From: an uncultured Opitutaceae bacterium
GTDB taxonomy: Bacteria > Verrucomicrobiota > Verrucomicrobiia > Opitutales > Opitutaceae
Direction of reading: 5' to 3'
Assembly: GCA_937889545.1 (NCBI GenBank)
Contig: CALAOT010000072.1
Span: 1 to 64,000, forward strand
Length of the DNA: 64,000 nt
Shown here: piece after piece, positions 17,691-25,648 of the stretch
Layout of the letters: each line of letters opens with the position of its first letter
How positions within the stretch are numbered: the stretch's first letter is position 1
Notes under the pieces: generated by a model
Seen by the model: only the letters and a program-made list of their open reading frames with translations
What the model was told of the DNA's origin: nothing
Database searches by the model: none
Translations under genes and position numbers: made by a program

Positions 17691-19405
17691 TACCCGACGG
17701 CTTTCGCATCGGAGCTCCTGGGGTCCGACGCCCCGAGTATGAGCCCGCTCTTCGGGTTGACGGCAATGCTCTCGGCATCGCCCTGGCGGCCGAGTTCTTG
17801 GAGGGCGTGGCCCCTGTCCCTCAGCCCGGCGATGGTCTCGGGCGGCATGCCGCCCGATTCGTATGAGATGACGTCGGGCATCCACTGCTCGCTGATGCGC
17901 GGAGCGTCCACGGCCTGTTGCACGGGCATGCCGTAGTCGATGACGTTGGTGACGACCTCGAGAACCGTGTTGATGATGGTGGGCCCGCCGGGCGATCCCG
18001 TGACAAGCACGAGCCGGCCGTCCTTGAAGACAAAGGTCGGCGTCATGGACGAGAGCGGGCGCCTGCCGGGGGCAATTGCGTTGGCCTCCCCCTGGATCAG
18101 GCCGTAGGCGTTCGGCACGCCAAGTGCGGAGGTGAAGTCGTCCATCTGGTTGTTCATCAGGATGCCCGTGCCGGGAATGGTGACCCCGGAGCCAAAGCCG
18201 CCGTTCAGCGTGTAGGTGTTCGACACGGCGTTGCCGGCCGAGTCGACCACCGAGAAATGCGTTGTCTCCTTCGATTCGCGCCGGGCCTGAGCCGCAAACT
18301 TGCCGAGCCCGGGCAGAACCGCGGCGGCCGGCGTCGCCTTGTCCGGGGAAAAATCCGACATCCGGCCGCGGATGTAGGCGGGGTCGAGAAGCCGTTCCAC
18401 GGGCACCCCGACGAAGTCCGGGTCGCCCAGGTATTCGGCCCTGTCCCGGAACGCGCGCTTCATCACTTCGGCAAAAAGGTGGCACTTGGCGGCGGAGTTG
18501 TATCCGAGGGACGCGACATCGCGCGCCTCCAGCATGCCGAGCATCTGCAGGAGGGCGATGCCGCCTGAGCTCGGCGGCGGCATGGTGACGATGTCGTGGC
18601 CGCGGTACCTGCAGCGGAGGGGCGTGCGCTCGGCCACGCGATAGCTCCTCAGGTCGGCGAGCGTGATGTTGCCCCCGTGGGCGCCCATCGCATCGGCGAT
18701 GCGATGGGCCGTCTCGCCCTCGTAGAATTCGCGCGGGCCGTGATCCTGAAGGAGGGCAAGGGTGCGGCCGAGGTCAGCCTGCACCCATTTCTCGCCGGGC
18801 CCCAGGAACGCGCCGGACTTGAGGTAGACGCGCTTGGATTCGTCGAACTGGCTGAGGATTCCCGCGAACGAATGGAAACGGCCGGCGGTGGCCTGCGATA
18901 CCGTGTGGCCCTCTGCCGCCAGCCGGCGAGCGGGCTCGCAGATGTCCCTCCAGGTGACCTTGTGCGAGCCGTATTTCTCGACTGCGAGAGCGAATCCCGC
19001 AACCGATCCGGGAACCCCGCTCGCCCTCCAGCCAAGCGTGGAGGAGCCGGGGCCCTGGACGGGCCTTCCGTCCGGGCCAAGGTACATGTCCCGGGACGCC
19101 GCAGCGGGCGCGGTCTCACGGTAGTCGACCGCCACGTCGCGACCGTCAGCGAGGTGGATGAGCATGAAGCCCCCGCCGCCAAGGTTGCCTGCGATGGGAT
19201 AGACAACGGCCAGGGCGAGGCCGGTTGCGGCGGCGGCGTCGACGGCGTTGCCGCCATCGCGGAGGATCTCGATGCCGGCCTGCGATGCGAGGTCATGCGC
19301 CGAGGTGACCAGACCGTGCCTGGCCTCAATGGCCGCGTGCTGCGCCCGGATCGGCAGCGCGGGCAGGACTAGGGCAATCAGGAGCCTGGGGAACGCTGTG
19401 CGCAT
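17687..19405 (-). CDS. ggt: Gamma-glutamyltransferase, periplasmic
   Basis: Hydrolyses or transfers the gamma-glutamyl group of glutathione and related amides. It is made as a precursor that self-cleaves before a Thr: KETTHFSVVDSAGNAVS is visible, with the catalytic Thr382. Other marks are GGNAVDAAAATGLALAVV near the N-terminus, GGGGFMLIHL and the oxyanion region LSSMTPTFVFKDGR followed by GSPGGPTIIN. ATG 19405 gives 572 residues beginning with a signal peptide (RLLIALVLPALPIRAQ); further starts upstream (19432, 19474) would bury the signal. It is convergent with the amylase gene. Confidence 0.94.
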   Translation of the reverse strand: MRTAFPRLLIALVLPALPIRAQHAAIEARHGLVTSAHDLASQAGIEILRDGGNAVDAAAATGLALAVVYPIAGNLGGGGFMLIHLADGRDVAVDYRETAPAAASRDMYLGPDGRPVQGPGSSTLGWRASGVPGSVAGFALAVEKYGSHKVTWRDICEPARRLAAEGHTVSQATAGRFHSFAGILSQFDESKRVYLKSGAFLGPGEKWVQADLGRTLALLQDHGPREFYEGETAHRIADAMGAHGGNITLADLRSYRVAERTPLRCRYRGHDIVTMPPPSSGGIALLQMLGMLEARDVASLGYNSAAKCHLFAEVMKRAFRDRAEYLGDPDFVGVPVERLLDPAYIRGRMSDFSPDKATPAAAVLPGLGKFAAQARRESKETTHFSVVDSAGNAVSNTYTLNGGFGSGVTIPGTGILMNNQMDDFTSALGVPNAYGLIQGEANAIAPGRRPLSSMTPTFVFKDGRLVLVTGSPGGPTIINTVLEVVTNVIDYGMPVQQAVDAPRISEQWMPDVISYESGGMPPETIAGLRDRGHALQELGRQGDAESIAVNPKSGLILGASDPRSSDAKAVGY

Positions 19406-19523
19406 TGCGGCCGGGCCTGTTCTGGAGGACATTGCGATGATCGGCGGCCAAGCCTGCCGTGACCCATGCCTCATACGAGGCTTGAAAGGCCCGGACGTCG
19501 GTCCCGGTGATGGGTTCGAAATG

Positions 19524-20078
19524 TCATGGCTTAAAGGAAAACCCCAAGTCGCCAATCCGAATGGCGAATTCACCACCTGGGGGTGTCAAGATATATGGCC
19601 AAGATTCCGAGCTTTCCTTCCCGTCCTCGTCTCGCGTGACGAGTCGAGGCTGGTACAGGATGGTCCCATCCGGGCGCCTCTCGGCGGTGAGATGCAAGAA
19701 CACGCCCTCCTTGAGCGGGAAAACCTCCTCTTCGCCCAGAAACAGCGACGCGCGAACGCTCTGCACCCGCTGGCCGGGCAAAAGTGTGATGGTCCCATTT
19801 ATGGTCATCTTGCCGTCCTTCACCTTCGATTCTCGCAGACTTAGGCGAAGGGACTGGCCGTCTTTTTCAACAGTGATGACCTCATGCCCGCGATCAAACG
19901 ACCTGATGGTGTAGGAATGGAACGATTCGCCGACCTTGAGCCATCCCGAGGATTCGCCGCTGTCCTTGTCGCTGAGGGTGAACAGCGACTCGTCTGTGGT
20001 GAGGAAGAAGCCCGAGAACTGCATCTCGGCCCTGAGGCTGGCCGCAGTGAGCGCCAGAAGGATGAGGATTCTTTTCAT
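19524..20078 (-). CDS. Small secreted protein of unknown function
   Basis: A 184-residue protein with a clear signal peptide (ILILLALTAASLRAEM) and a mature part rich in beta strands (GFFLTTDESLFTLSDKD, then ILTPPGGEFAIRIGDLGF at the end). I recognise no catalytic motif or named domain. ATG 20078 is chosen because it starts the signal peptide and GGCGGAA lies upstream; the frame is open further 5' without protein character. It is 118 bases upstream of the gamma-glutamyltransferase start on the same strand, so co-transcription is possible. Function unknown; location probably periplasm. Confidence 0.75.
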   Translation of the reverse strand: MKRILILLALTAASLRAEMQFSGFFLTTDESLFTLSDKDSGESSGWLKVGESFHSYTIRSFDRGHEVITVEKDGQSLRLSLRESKVKDGKMTINGTITLLPGQRVQSVRASLFLGEEEVFPLKEGVFLHLTAERRPDGTILYQPRLVTRDEDGKESSESWPYILTPPGGEFAIRIGDLGFSFKP

Positions 20079-20283
20079 TGTTTTCCGCCCCGTGTCGCAA
20101 TGTCCCGCGGCCACGGCAGGCGCGGCATGATAAGGTCCAAGACTCCGAAATGTAAATGGCTCGGATTCGTCCTCGCAATGCGCCGAGGAGCCACCTCCAA
20201 TGGAAACGCCGATGCCGCCTGAAGCGACCCAAACATCGTTTGGCAAGCGAACCGCGCACCCCCCGTCCTAACCCCCAAAAAAC

Positions 20284-20558
20284 ATGCCAAAATTCATAAT
20301 CGAACGCGAAATACCCGGAGCAGGAAAACTAACCCACGACCCGCTTACCGGCATCTCCAAGAAGTCATGCGGCGTCCTGGCGAATCTCGGCCCCCAGATT
20401 CAATGGGTCGAGAGTTCGTGACCGGCGACGAGATCTACTGTGTATACATCGTCCCGAGCGAGGCGTTGGTGCGCGAGCACGCAAAGCAAGGCGGATTCCC
20501 GGCAAACCGGGTGTCGGAAGTGACACATATTATCGATCCGACCACGACAGAAGCCTGA
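20284..20558 (+). pseudogene. DUF4242 family small protein broken by a single-base frameshift
   Basis: The first part from ATG 20284 reads MPKFIIEREIPGAGKL, then SCGVLANLGPQIQWVES, and stops at TGA 20419-20421. The continuation FVTGDEIYCVYIVPSEALV, then GGFPANRVSEVTHIIDPTT, is in another frame. Together they give a full-length (about 91-residue) DUF4242 protein, a small ferredoxin-like fold family. The frames rejoin if one base is added near 20416. The intact conservation on both sides suggests a recent lesion or a base-calling error. I see no slippery site that would imply programmed frameshifting. Confidence 0.85.
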
Positions 20559-20644
20559 CCGATCGCCCAATCCGACGTCCGCGGCGGCTGCGGGCGGCCG
20601 CCGGGCAGGCCGCAGCCCCGGATCATTGCAACGCCAGCCCCAGA

Positions 20645-21172
20645 ATGAATCCGTGGCTCAAGAGGCTGTTCTTGATCACCTCAATAGGAGGCGGCTTTGC
20701 AGGTGCCGCTGTCACAGGCTCCCAGTTTGCGGATTCGGGACAAGGGCCGCTCAATTACGCGCTCATCGGAGTCGTCACGTTGGCTTATTCGGTGGGAATA
20801 ATCGGCGGCATAGAACTGATAGAGGATGAGGGGAAGGGTCTCAGGGTGCTGTCGTGGTATTACCTGGCACAGGTGCCGTATCTGATTTCGCCGGTGATCT
20901 CCTATCAGTTCTTTTCAGGCCTGACCTTGTTCGGCGCGGTTGGGAGCAGGGGTTTAACCTGGGGCGCGTATCTCGGCAGTAGATGGCTGTACGGCTTGTT
21001 CCAGATGCACGACCCGCGATTTGAGGTCGGGGCCAACGCCTTTGGCATCTGGGCGACGTGGTATCTTCGATGGGAGCTCGGGAAGAAGCTGGCCAGCCAG
21101 TCACCGGATCCGGAGCCTGCGCCCGCCGCGCCGGATGCGGGGCAGCCCCCGCGCCAGTTCCTCACGGGCTGA
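20645..21172 (+). CDS. Hypothetical membrane protein
   Basis: 175 residues with about four hydrophobic helices (for example LFLITSIGGGFAGAAV, YALIGVVTLAYSVGIIGG and WYYLAQVPYLISPVISY) and a Pro/Ala-rich C-terminal tail. No catalytic residues or named family can be assigned. The ATG at 20645 follows a non-coding stretch, and codon use matches the surroundings. It stands alone between the DUF4242 pseudogene and the convergent secreted beta-propeller-like gene. Probably a small integral inner-membrane protein of unknown role. Confidence 0.6.
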   Translation: MNPWLKRLFLITSIGGGFAGAAVTGSQFADSGQGPLNYALIGVVTLAYSVGIIGGIELIEDEGKGLRVLSWYYLAQVPYLISPVISYQFFSGLTLFGAVGSRGLTWGAYLGSRWLYGLFQMHDPRFEVGANAFGIWATWYLRWELGKKLASQSPDPEPAPAAPDAGQPPRQFLTG

Positions 21173-21269
21173 CGCGGAGACGGGGTTTCGGTGCTTCGGC
21201 TGGATGGATCCGAAGCACCTGGGCGGCGCGATCGCCTGGGGGCGTCACGACTAGGTGGTCGGCAACCTG

Positions 21270-22646
21270 TCAATCCGTGTACGCCTCAAACAGGGCTATG
21301 CCCGAGTTTCCCTTGGCCGAGGTGATTTGCACCGTGTAGGCTCCCGGCTGCAGCGTCAAGAGCAGCGCCGAGTCCGGGCTGGGGTTTGGCAGGGCGAAGG
21401 CCCCCACCTCAAGCGCGGCCGTGGAGATGGCCGTCGGGTTCGCGTTGGTCGCCCAGCCGGTGTTCGTCGCGATCACCGCCCCGCTGCCGTTGTACACCGT
21501 CAGGACAGGGTCCGGCAGCGGGCCCGACACGCCGAAGGTGCCCAGCACCGGGCCGTCCCCGCGAATCAAGACCGTCCGGGCGGCGGTGCCCTCAACCACG
21601 AAGCCGCCGATGAACGTCTGCGTGCTGCTGACGTAGCCGCGGGTCGATATGTTTCCAAACACGGTGGGCAGGGAGTTGGAGACGAGGATGGTGCCGCCGG
21701 TCCCGGTGACCACGAAACGCTGCAGCGTTTCCGAGTAGGCTGCGCCCAGCAGCGTTGCTATGCTGAGCGTCGAGGGACTGCTGCCGGAAAAGCGCTGCGT
21801 CCAGCTCACGCCGTCCGTTGACGACAGGATGGTGCCCTGCTCGCCGGCAGCCACCCAATACCCATCGCCGTACGTGAGTCCCCTATAGATCACATTGGGA
21901 ACGGTGCTGGTGCTGGGCGACGTGATGTTATAGCTGCCAGAAATGATGGATCCCCAGCCAACGGCGACCGTGTTTGGGGAAGCGGCTTGCTCATAGGAGA
22001 TCGCCTCCAGATTGCCCACCCCGGGCGCCGCCGGGACGGGCGCCCCCAGGGACAGGGTGGTCCCTGACATCCGCAGGATCACCCCTCCTGCGTTGATGGT
22101 TCCGTTGCCTGCGGCCGCCCCGCTGATCAGGAACACGGAGTTCACCTGGTCCCACGTTATCCCATGCAGGTAGCCGGTGACGCCAAGGCTGGAGGGCACG
22201 GTTTGCACCGTCCAGCCCAGACCATCAGGCGAGGTGACGACGGTGGCGCTGTCGCCCACCGCCAGCCAGACGCTTCCGTTGTAGAGGACGCTGTTCAGCT
22301 TGTTCCGGGTCACCGCCGTGGCGCTCACCCACGTCTTGAGGTCAGACGAGACGAGGATCGTGCCGCCGGCTCCCACCGCCACCCACTTGCCGTTCCCGTA
22401 AGCGATGGACACGAGCCAGGTTCCCTGGGCAAGCGTCTGGCTGCTCCAGGTAAGGCCGTCGGTTGACGTCAGCAACTTGCCCTGGTCCGTCACGGCGGCG
22501 AAGGTGCCATTGTCATAGGTTGCGCACCAGATTCCGTCGGAAAGCCCAGCGGGACTTTGGTTGCTCCAGAATATCTGGGCGAAGGCGGGCGTGCCGTACG
22601 CCGCGACAAGCATGGCAAGCAAGGGTAGGGTCTTTTTTAGTTTCAT
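21270..22646 (-). CDS. Secreted beta-propeller-like repeat protein with an Opitutaceae-type C-terminal domain
   Basis: 458 residues. A signal peptide (LPLLAMLVAAYGTPAFA) is followed by at least five repeats of the pattern GNGKWVAVGAGGTILVSSD or STDGVSWTQ, as in Ycf48/BNR-like propellers (about 25-330). The C-terminal part (about 340-458) contains FIGGFVVEGTAARTVLIRG, then DPVLTVYNGSG and the end QPGAYTVQITSAKGNSGIAL. That is a domain I associate with exported proteins of Verrucomicrobiota, where it may serve in sorting or surface display. It has no enzymatic motif. A start upstream of 22646 is possible but would put a non-signal sequence first. Confidence 0.8.
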   Translation of the reverse strand: MKLKKTLPLLAMLVAAYGTPAFAQIFWSNQSPAGLSDGIWCATYDNGTFAAVTDQGKLLTSTDGLTWSSQTLAQGTWLVSIAYGNGKWVAVGAGGTILVSSDLKTWVSATAVTRNKLNSVLYNGSVWLAVGDSATVVTSPDGLGWTVQTVPSSLGVTGYLHGITWDQVNSVFLISGAAAGNGTINAGGVILRMSGTTLSLGAPVPAAPGVGNLEAISYEQAASPNTVAVGWGSIISGSYNITSPSTSTVPNVIYRGLTYGDGYWVAAGEQGTILSSTDGVSWTQRFSGSSPSTLSIATLLGAAYSETLQRFVVTGTGGTILVSNSLPTVFGNISTRGYVSSTQTFIGGFVVEGTAARTVLIRGDGPVLGTFGVSGPLPDPVLTVYNGSGAVIATNTGWATNANPTAISTAALEVGAFALPNPSPDSALLLTLQPGAYTVQITSAKGNSGIALFEAYTD

Positions 22647-23133
22647 GGTGAGACTGGTTTGGGCGTGGTTTGTGGATCGCTTGACGAAATCCGAAAGCAT
22701 CGCGCTCCGGAGCGCCGGCCAGCCCAACCGGCGTTGATCAGCCAAGTTGTGGAGGCGGCGGGGCTTCGAACGAGAATTGCGCTCTTTTGTGGTGCATCGA
22801 GGACATGACAATCCACCGCGTGAAACCCGCTACTCCCGCAAAACGAGCGGAGGCGCCATTTCTTGCCTGTTTGACCTGACCGACCGCTGCTTGATCCGCC
22901 TGGGCCGCATTCGCTTGCAAAGCCGCTGCCGGTTCAGGCGATCCGGGCCTCGCGAATTGGGTCCGTGAAGGAGTGCCTGCTGAAAGCAGGAACGATTGAG
23001 AGCTGGCCGTCGGCCTGAATGACCATCCTTCGAGTCCAGGCCCGCGCCTGCTAAAAGGCCGGCGTAGTCAACGATCTCCGGCGACGTAGAGCACTTCGCG
23101 CAGAAGATCGCCTTAAGAATCCGCCCAGCGCTA
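22647..23133. other. Intergenic region with small hairpins, no gene recognised
   Basis: About 490 bases. It holds the promoter side of the secreted repeat protein (minus strand). A dyad at about 22714-22735 (CGCCGG and CCGGCG arms) and a hairpin at 22976-22990 (CCTGCT-GAA-AGCAGG) are present. The frames crossing it are short and unlike known proteins. Confidence 0.4.
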
Positions 23134-23222
23134 CGATGATCCGCGGCTACGGCTGGCGCAGCTTCTGCCCAGCAGGAGGCGTGACAGACGCAGACGGCGG
23201 ATCCGGTAGTTGGTTCGGCATC
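23134..23222 (-). repeat. attC-like imperfect-hairpin repeat, copy A (inside a gene's 3' end)
   Basis: Shares with copies B and D the central dyad (CTTCTGC-CCA-GCAGGAG at 23162-23178, one G-T pair), the outer arm GGCGGATCCGGTAGTTGG and the end GGTTCGGCA. It overlaps the last ~25 codons and stop of the retropepsin-like lipoprotein gene, so the repeat encodes that protein's C-terminal tail (NQLPDPPSASVTPPAGQ). Given as minus because the adjacent genes are read that way. Confidence 0.7.
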
Positions 23223-23758
23223 TTCCGAAAGGTAATCGTTGATTCTGCCAGATCGAGCGAGGCACCCAAAGGCACTAGCAGATCCACACCAACAATGCCC
23301 GCGATCGGGCGCCCTTTCTTGGAGACTAATTGATTGTGGAACATCGTACCCAGTATGTCTCTGGAAGGAATTTCTAGATTATCTACGCGAGCGAATCCTA
23401 GGTCGATCGAATCGAGCACGATCGTGTTCGCCTTTCTTGACCAATCCACCCCATAGATGACTCCCCTCTGCCCGACGGAGATCTTTGCCTTTAGAGTCCG
23501 CACAAATGCATCCGTAAACGAGGTCGAGCTACACCCAGAATCTACAAGAAAAGACTCTCTATTGCCGTTGATCGAGAGTTCTACGACAAAGAAAACCAGA
23601 CGCCCATCCATGGTGACCGTCTCCATTGGAAGTGTGGTCGCCTCGATCCCTTCCCACATAACAATAGGCTGCGACCATTTCTGAAGAACATTGTTTCCTT
23701 GCGGGGCAGCACATGATGCGAGAACCACAGCGACGCCCCCGACAAGAATGTGCTTCAT
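23147..23758 (-). CDS. Retropepsin-like aspartic protease lipoprotein
   Basis: A 203-residue exported lipoprotein with lipobox LASC (Cys16). The motif FLVDSGCSSTSF (Asp73) fits the catalytic D-S/T-G signature of single-domain retroviral-type aspartic proteases, and a later GIVGVDLL resembles the second conserved strand. Such proteins act as dimers; here it would work in the periplasm, tethered to a membrane. ATG 23758 begins the signal; an upstream start adds four residues. The last ~25 residues are encoded by repeat copy A and are probably not part of the fold. AT-richer codons than in region 1 hint at transfer. Confidence 0.7.
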   Translation of the reverse strand: MKHILVGGVAVVLASCAAPQGNNVLQKWSQPIVMWEGIEATTLPMETVTMDGRLVFFVVELSINGNRESFLVDSGCSSTSFTDAFVRTLKAKISVGQRGVIYGVDWSRKANTIVLDSIDLGFARVDNLEIPSRDILGTMFHNQLVSKKGRPIAGIVGVDLLVPLGASLDLAESTITFRKMPNQLPDPPSASVTPPAGQKLRQP

Positions 23759-23771
23759 GGCGCCGACCATC

Positions 23772-23860
23772 CTAATGAGCCGAGCCCAGTCTCAGTCGTG
23801 CCTCCTGCGTCGCAGGAGGCATGACGAGAACAGGCGTCGGGTCCGGTAGTTGGCTCGGCA
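23772..23860 (-). repeat. attC-like imperfect-hairpin repeat, copy B
   Basis: Complete copy, with a perfect 11 bp central dyad TGCCTCCTGCG / CGCAGGAGGCA around base 23810. It begins CTAATGAGCC and ends GTAGTTGGCTCGGCA on the plus strand. It lies 14 bases upstream of the lipoprotein start, exactly between two minus-strand gene units. Confidence 0.75.
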
Positions 23861-23954
23861 ATCTATTCATTTTGCCGATTCAATGTCTGGAGATTTCACG
23901 ATCAAAACGTAGTCGATGGAAGAATCGGACGTTTTGACCAACCTCGGATCGAGG

Positions 23955-23998
23955 TCAGCCTTCGGAGAGGCGTCGGTTTCGGTAGTTGGTTCGACATC
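23955..23998 (-). repeat. attC-like repeat, copy C (half copy)
   Basis: Only the outer part is kept: GAGGCGTCGGTTTCGGTAGT, then TGGTTCGACAT. The central hairpin is missing. It starts ten bases downstream of the nucleotidyltransferase stop (minus strand), the place where a cassette recombination site would be expected. Between C and B an open minus-strand frame (stop 23867-23869, ending KSPDIESAK) runs in the same frame as the upstream gene after its stop but lacks its own start codon. Confidence 0.6.
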
Positions 23999-24007
23999 CG
24001 TAACTCC

Positions 24008-24709
24008 TCAGAGACTAAGACCCTTATCTTTATCCTGACTCTTTTGCCGGGTTGCCTCATTCGTCAACTTGGACCACCAGTCTGGGTCCAACGAATAACC
24101 GGACGGCAAAGATTTGCTTCCCCTCAATCGAGCGGTATCGATGGCAAGCGCAATGTTTTGAACGACTGGCTGCATTTTCAGAAAGATCGCCCGTAGTTCT
24201 GGAACCTCTAATTTCCGTGCGCCCTTGAACTCCGCTTCGAGCGAACTTGGGCTGATGGTCTCGTTTTCCAATATGAACCTAATGTCATTCAAGTCCTCTC
24301 GGTCATTGCGCATCATCTTTGTCAATATCAGGTCTATTGAAGAGGGACGAAGAAGACGCAAGAATCTGAATTCATTCGACGGAATTTCGACCGTCTTCTC
24401 TAACCAGTTTGCGGTAAGCGGGACCTGCCAGTCTGTAAAAAGATGCGACACATAGAGTCCTGAGGGCTCAAGCTTCTTGTTAGTCCTGTCGATGGCTTCC
24501 CAAAATTGTGTGTCAGATTCAATCTTTGCCATCTCGACCGTGGGCAGAATCGCATCCACGTCCTGCGTTGTACCAAATCTGCGCCCGAGATCTCCGAACC
24601 CGAGCGCCAGGGCCGCCCTTCCGAATAGAACGATGCGTGTCTCCCTCTCCAGATAGGAATCTAACGTCTGGAGAATACGCTGGGGATTATTTATTGGCGA
24701 TGCAGCCAC
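24008..24709 (-). CDS. DUF6036-like nucleotidyltransferase-fold protein
   Basis: 233 residues from a GTG at 24709, chosen because GGGGGAG lies seven bases upstream. The segment RIVLFGRAALALGFGD then GTTQDVDAIL matches the DUF6036 nucleotidyltransferase-fold pattern, related to the toxin side of AbiE-type systems, with an acidic metal-site DVD. LRPSSIDLILTKMMRNDREDLNDI is also typical. It overlaps the preceding gene by 19 bases, so the pair is translationally linked. Such two-gene units often act as toxin-antitoxin or phage-defence modules, but the activity here is inferred only. Codon use is AT-richer than the genome core, consistent with acquisition. Confidence 0.7.
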   Translation of the reverse strand: MAASPINNPQRILQTLDSYLERETRIVLFGRAALALGFGDLGRRFGTTQDVDAILPTVEMAKIESDTQFWEAIDRTNKKLEPSGLYVSHLFTDWQVPLTANWLEKTVEIPSNEFRFLRLLRPSSIDLILTKMMRNDREDLNDIRFILENETISPSSLEAEFKGARKLEVPELRAIFLKMQPVVQNIALAIDTARLRGSKSLPSGYSLDPDWWSKLTNEATRQKSQDKDKGLSL

Positions 24710-25206
24710 TTTACGTCTCCCCCACCATTTCGTATAACGCCTGTTTGAGAGACAAACCTGCTCCAATGTGGGAGAACGCCATTGGCTATCGGATCCTGCT
24801 CTCCGAGCAAGGCCCTCAGGCGAAGCCAGAAGTCCTTGTTTGTGGAATCGTGCGTGCTTCCGGCTTCAGAAATATATGATAGCACTCGACCGATTCGTTC
24901 TTGCTTCGCCACGCGCGCCAATCCCTCGAGATTACATCGGCCCGCTAATTGTGCAGCGCATCGCACTGCAACGGGCTCAAATTCGTTTTCACCTAGGAGC
25001 AATAGCGCGACCAATTCCTCGTCGGCGATTGCCTCAACTCCAGGGTCAAAATCGGCAGGCGGATATGAGGGCGCGTAGTGCCGGCATCCCCGCGCAACCG
25101 CAAGTCGTATATAATCCCGCACTGAATTGATTGACAAGCGTTTAGCCCTTCGTAGCAAAACGGAGCAATTCCCGATATCTCCAATTTCTTTAGCTAAGGT
25201 TGCCAT
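24691..25206 (-). CDS. Hypothetical partner of the DUF6036-like nucleotidyltransferase
   Basis: 171 residues, mostly alpha-helical, starting ATLAKEIGDIGNCSVLLRR and ending DVKWLHRQ. The helices recall HEAT-like or helical-bundle proteins, but I cannot name a family. ATG 25206 is used; a GTG at 25227 is an alternative. Its 3' end overlaps the nucleotidyltransferase by 19 bases, so both are made from one message in fixed order. By analogy with AbiE-like pairs it could be the antitoxin or specificity partner; nothing in the sequence proves this. Repeat copy D lies 85 bases upstream. Confidence 0.6.
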   Translation of the reverse strand: MATLAKEIGDIGNCSVLLRRAKRLSINSVRDYIRLAVARGCRHYAPSYPPADFDPGVEAIADEELVALLLLGENEFEPVAVRCAAQLAGRCNLEGLARVAKQERIGRVLSYISEAGSTHDSTNKDFWLRLRALLGEQDPIANGVLPHWSRFVSQTGVIRNGGGDVKWLHRQ

Positions 25207-25290
25207 CGAATTGTAGCAGGGTGCCACCTGCCAAATTAATCAAACGCTATGGAAACTGCAAGCGGTTCTCCCCCGCGAGGTTCATGTCAA

Positions 25291-25386
25291 CGTCCTAATG
25301 ATCCGCGCCAAGTCTCGGCCATGACTCCTGCCCCGCAGGAGGCATGACGAGCGCAGGCGTCGGATCCGGTAGTTGGTTAGACACGA
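25291..25386 (-). repeat. attC-like imperfect-hairpin repeat, copy D (best preserved)
   Basis: The outer arms GATCCGCGCC (25300-25309) and GGCGTCGGATC (25356-25366) pair with one bulged base; the central arms CTCCTGC and GCAGGAG (25325-25341) pair around CCC. The element therefore folds along its whole length with unpaired bases on one side, as attC sites do. At 25376-25382 it carries GTTAGAC, a match to the integron core GTTRRRY. The opposite end reads GTCCTAAT, near but not equal to the complementary core. It is followed on the minus strand by the two-gene unit. Confidence 0.75.
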
Positions 25387-25447
25387 TTGCCAAATTGAGG
25401 AAACAAAACCAACTTGCGCCGGGCATTGATACGACCAACCTGAGGTT

Positions 25448-25648
25448 ATGAAGGTAGAAATTGAGCAAGAGAGCGATGGCCGCTGGATAGCAGAAGTACC
25501 TAGTTTGCCCGGAGCTATGGCGTATGGTCAAACAAGAGCTGAGGCAGTTTCGAAGGCTGAAGCGCTCGTGCTGAGAATATTGGCCGACAAATTGGCGCAT
25601 GGAGAATCCGTCCCTCAAATCACTGAGGTCTTTTCCGTACCCGCATGA
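25448..25648 (+). CDS. hicB: HicB-type antitoxin
   Basis: 66 residues matching the partial RNase-H fold of HicB antitoxins: MKVEIEQESDGRWIAEVPSL, then PGAMAYGQTRAEAVSKAEAL and LRILADKLAHG. It lacks an added DNA-binding domain, as in the short HicB forms. In a working pair HicB blocks the HicA mRNA interferase. Its TGA overlaps the ATG of the next frame, which is the remains of hicA. It lies 61 bases after repeat copy D, on the opposite strand to the other genes of that array. Confidence 0.85.
   Translation: MKVEIEQESDGRWIAEVPSLPGAMAYGQTRAEAVSKAEALVLRILADKLAHGESVPQITEVFSVPA

Noticed and set aside
20416-20421. Programmed frameshift in the DUF4242 gene
   Set aside because: No slippery heptamer and no downstream structure; a lesion or sequencing error is simpler.
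23867-24007. A cassette gene between repeat copies C and B
   Set aside because: The frame continues the upstream gene past its stop and has no start codon; it may be coding relic but cannot be supported as a gene.
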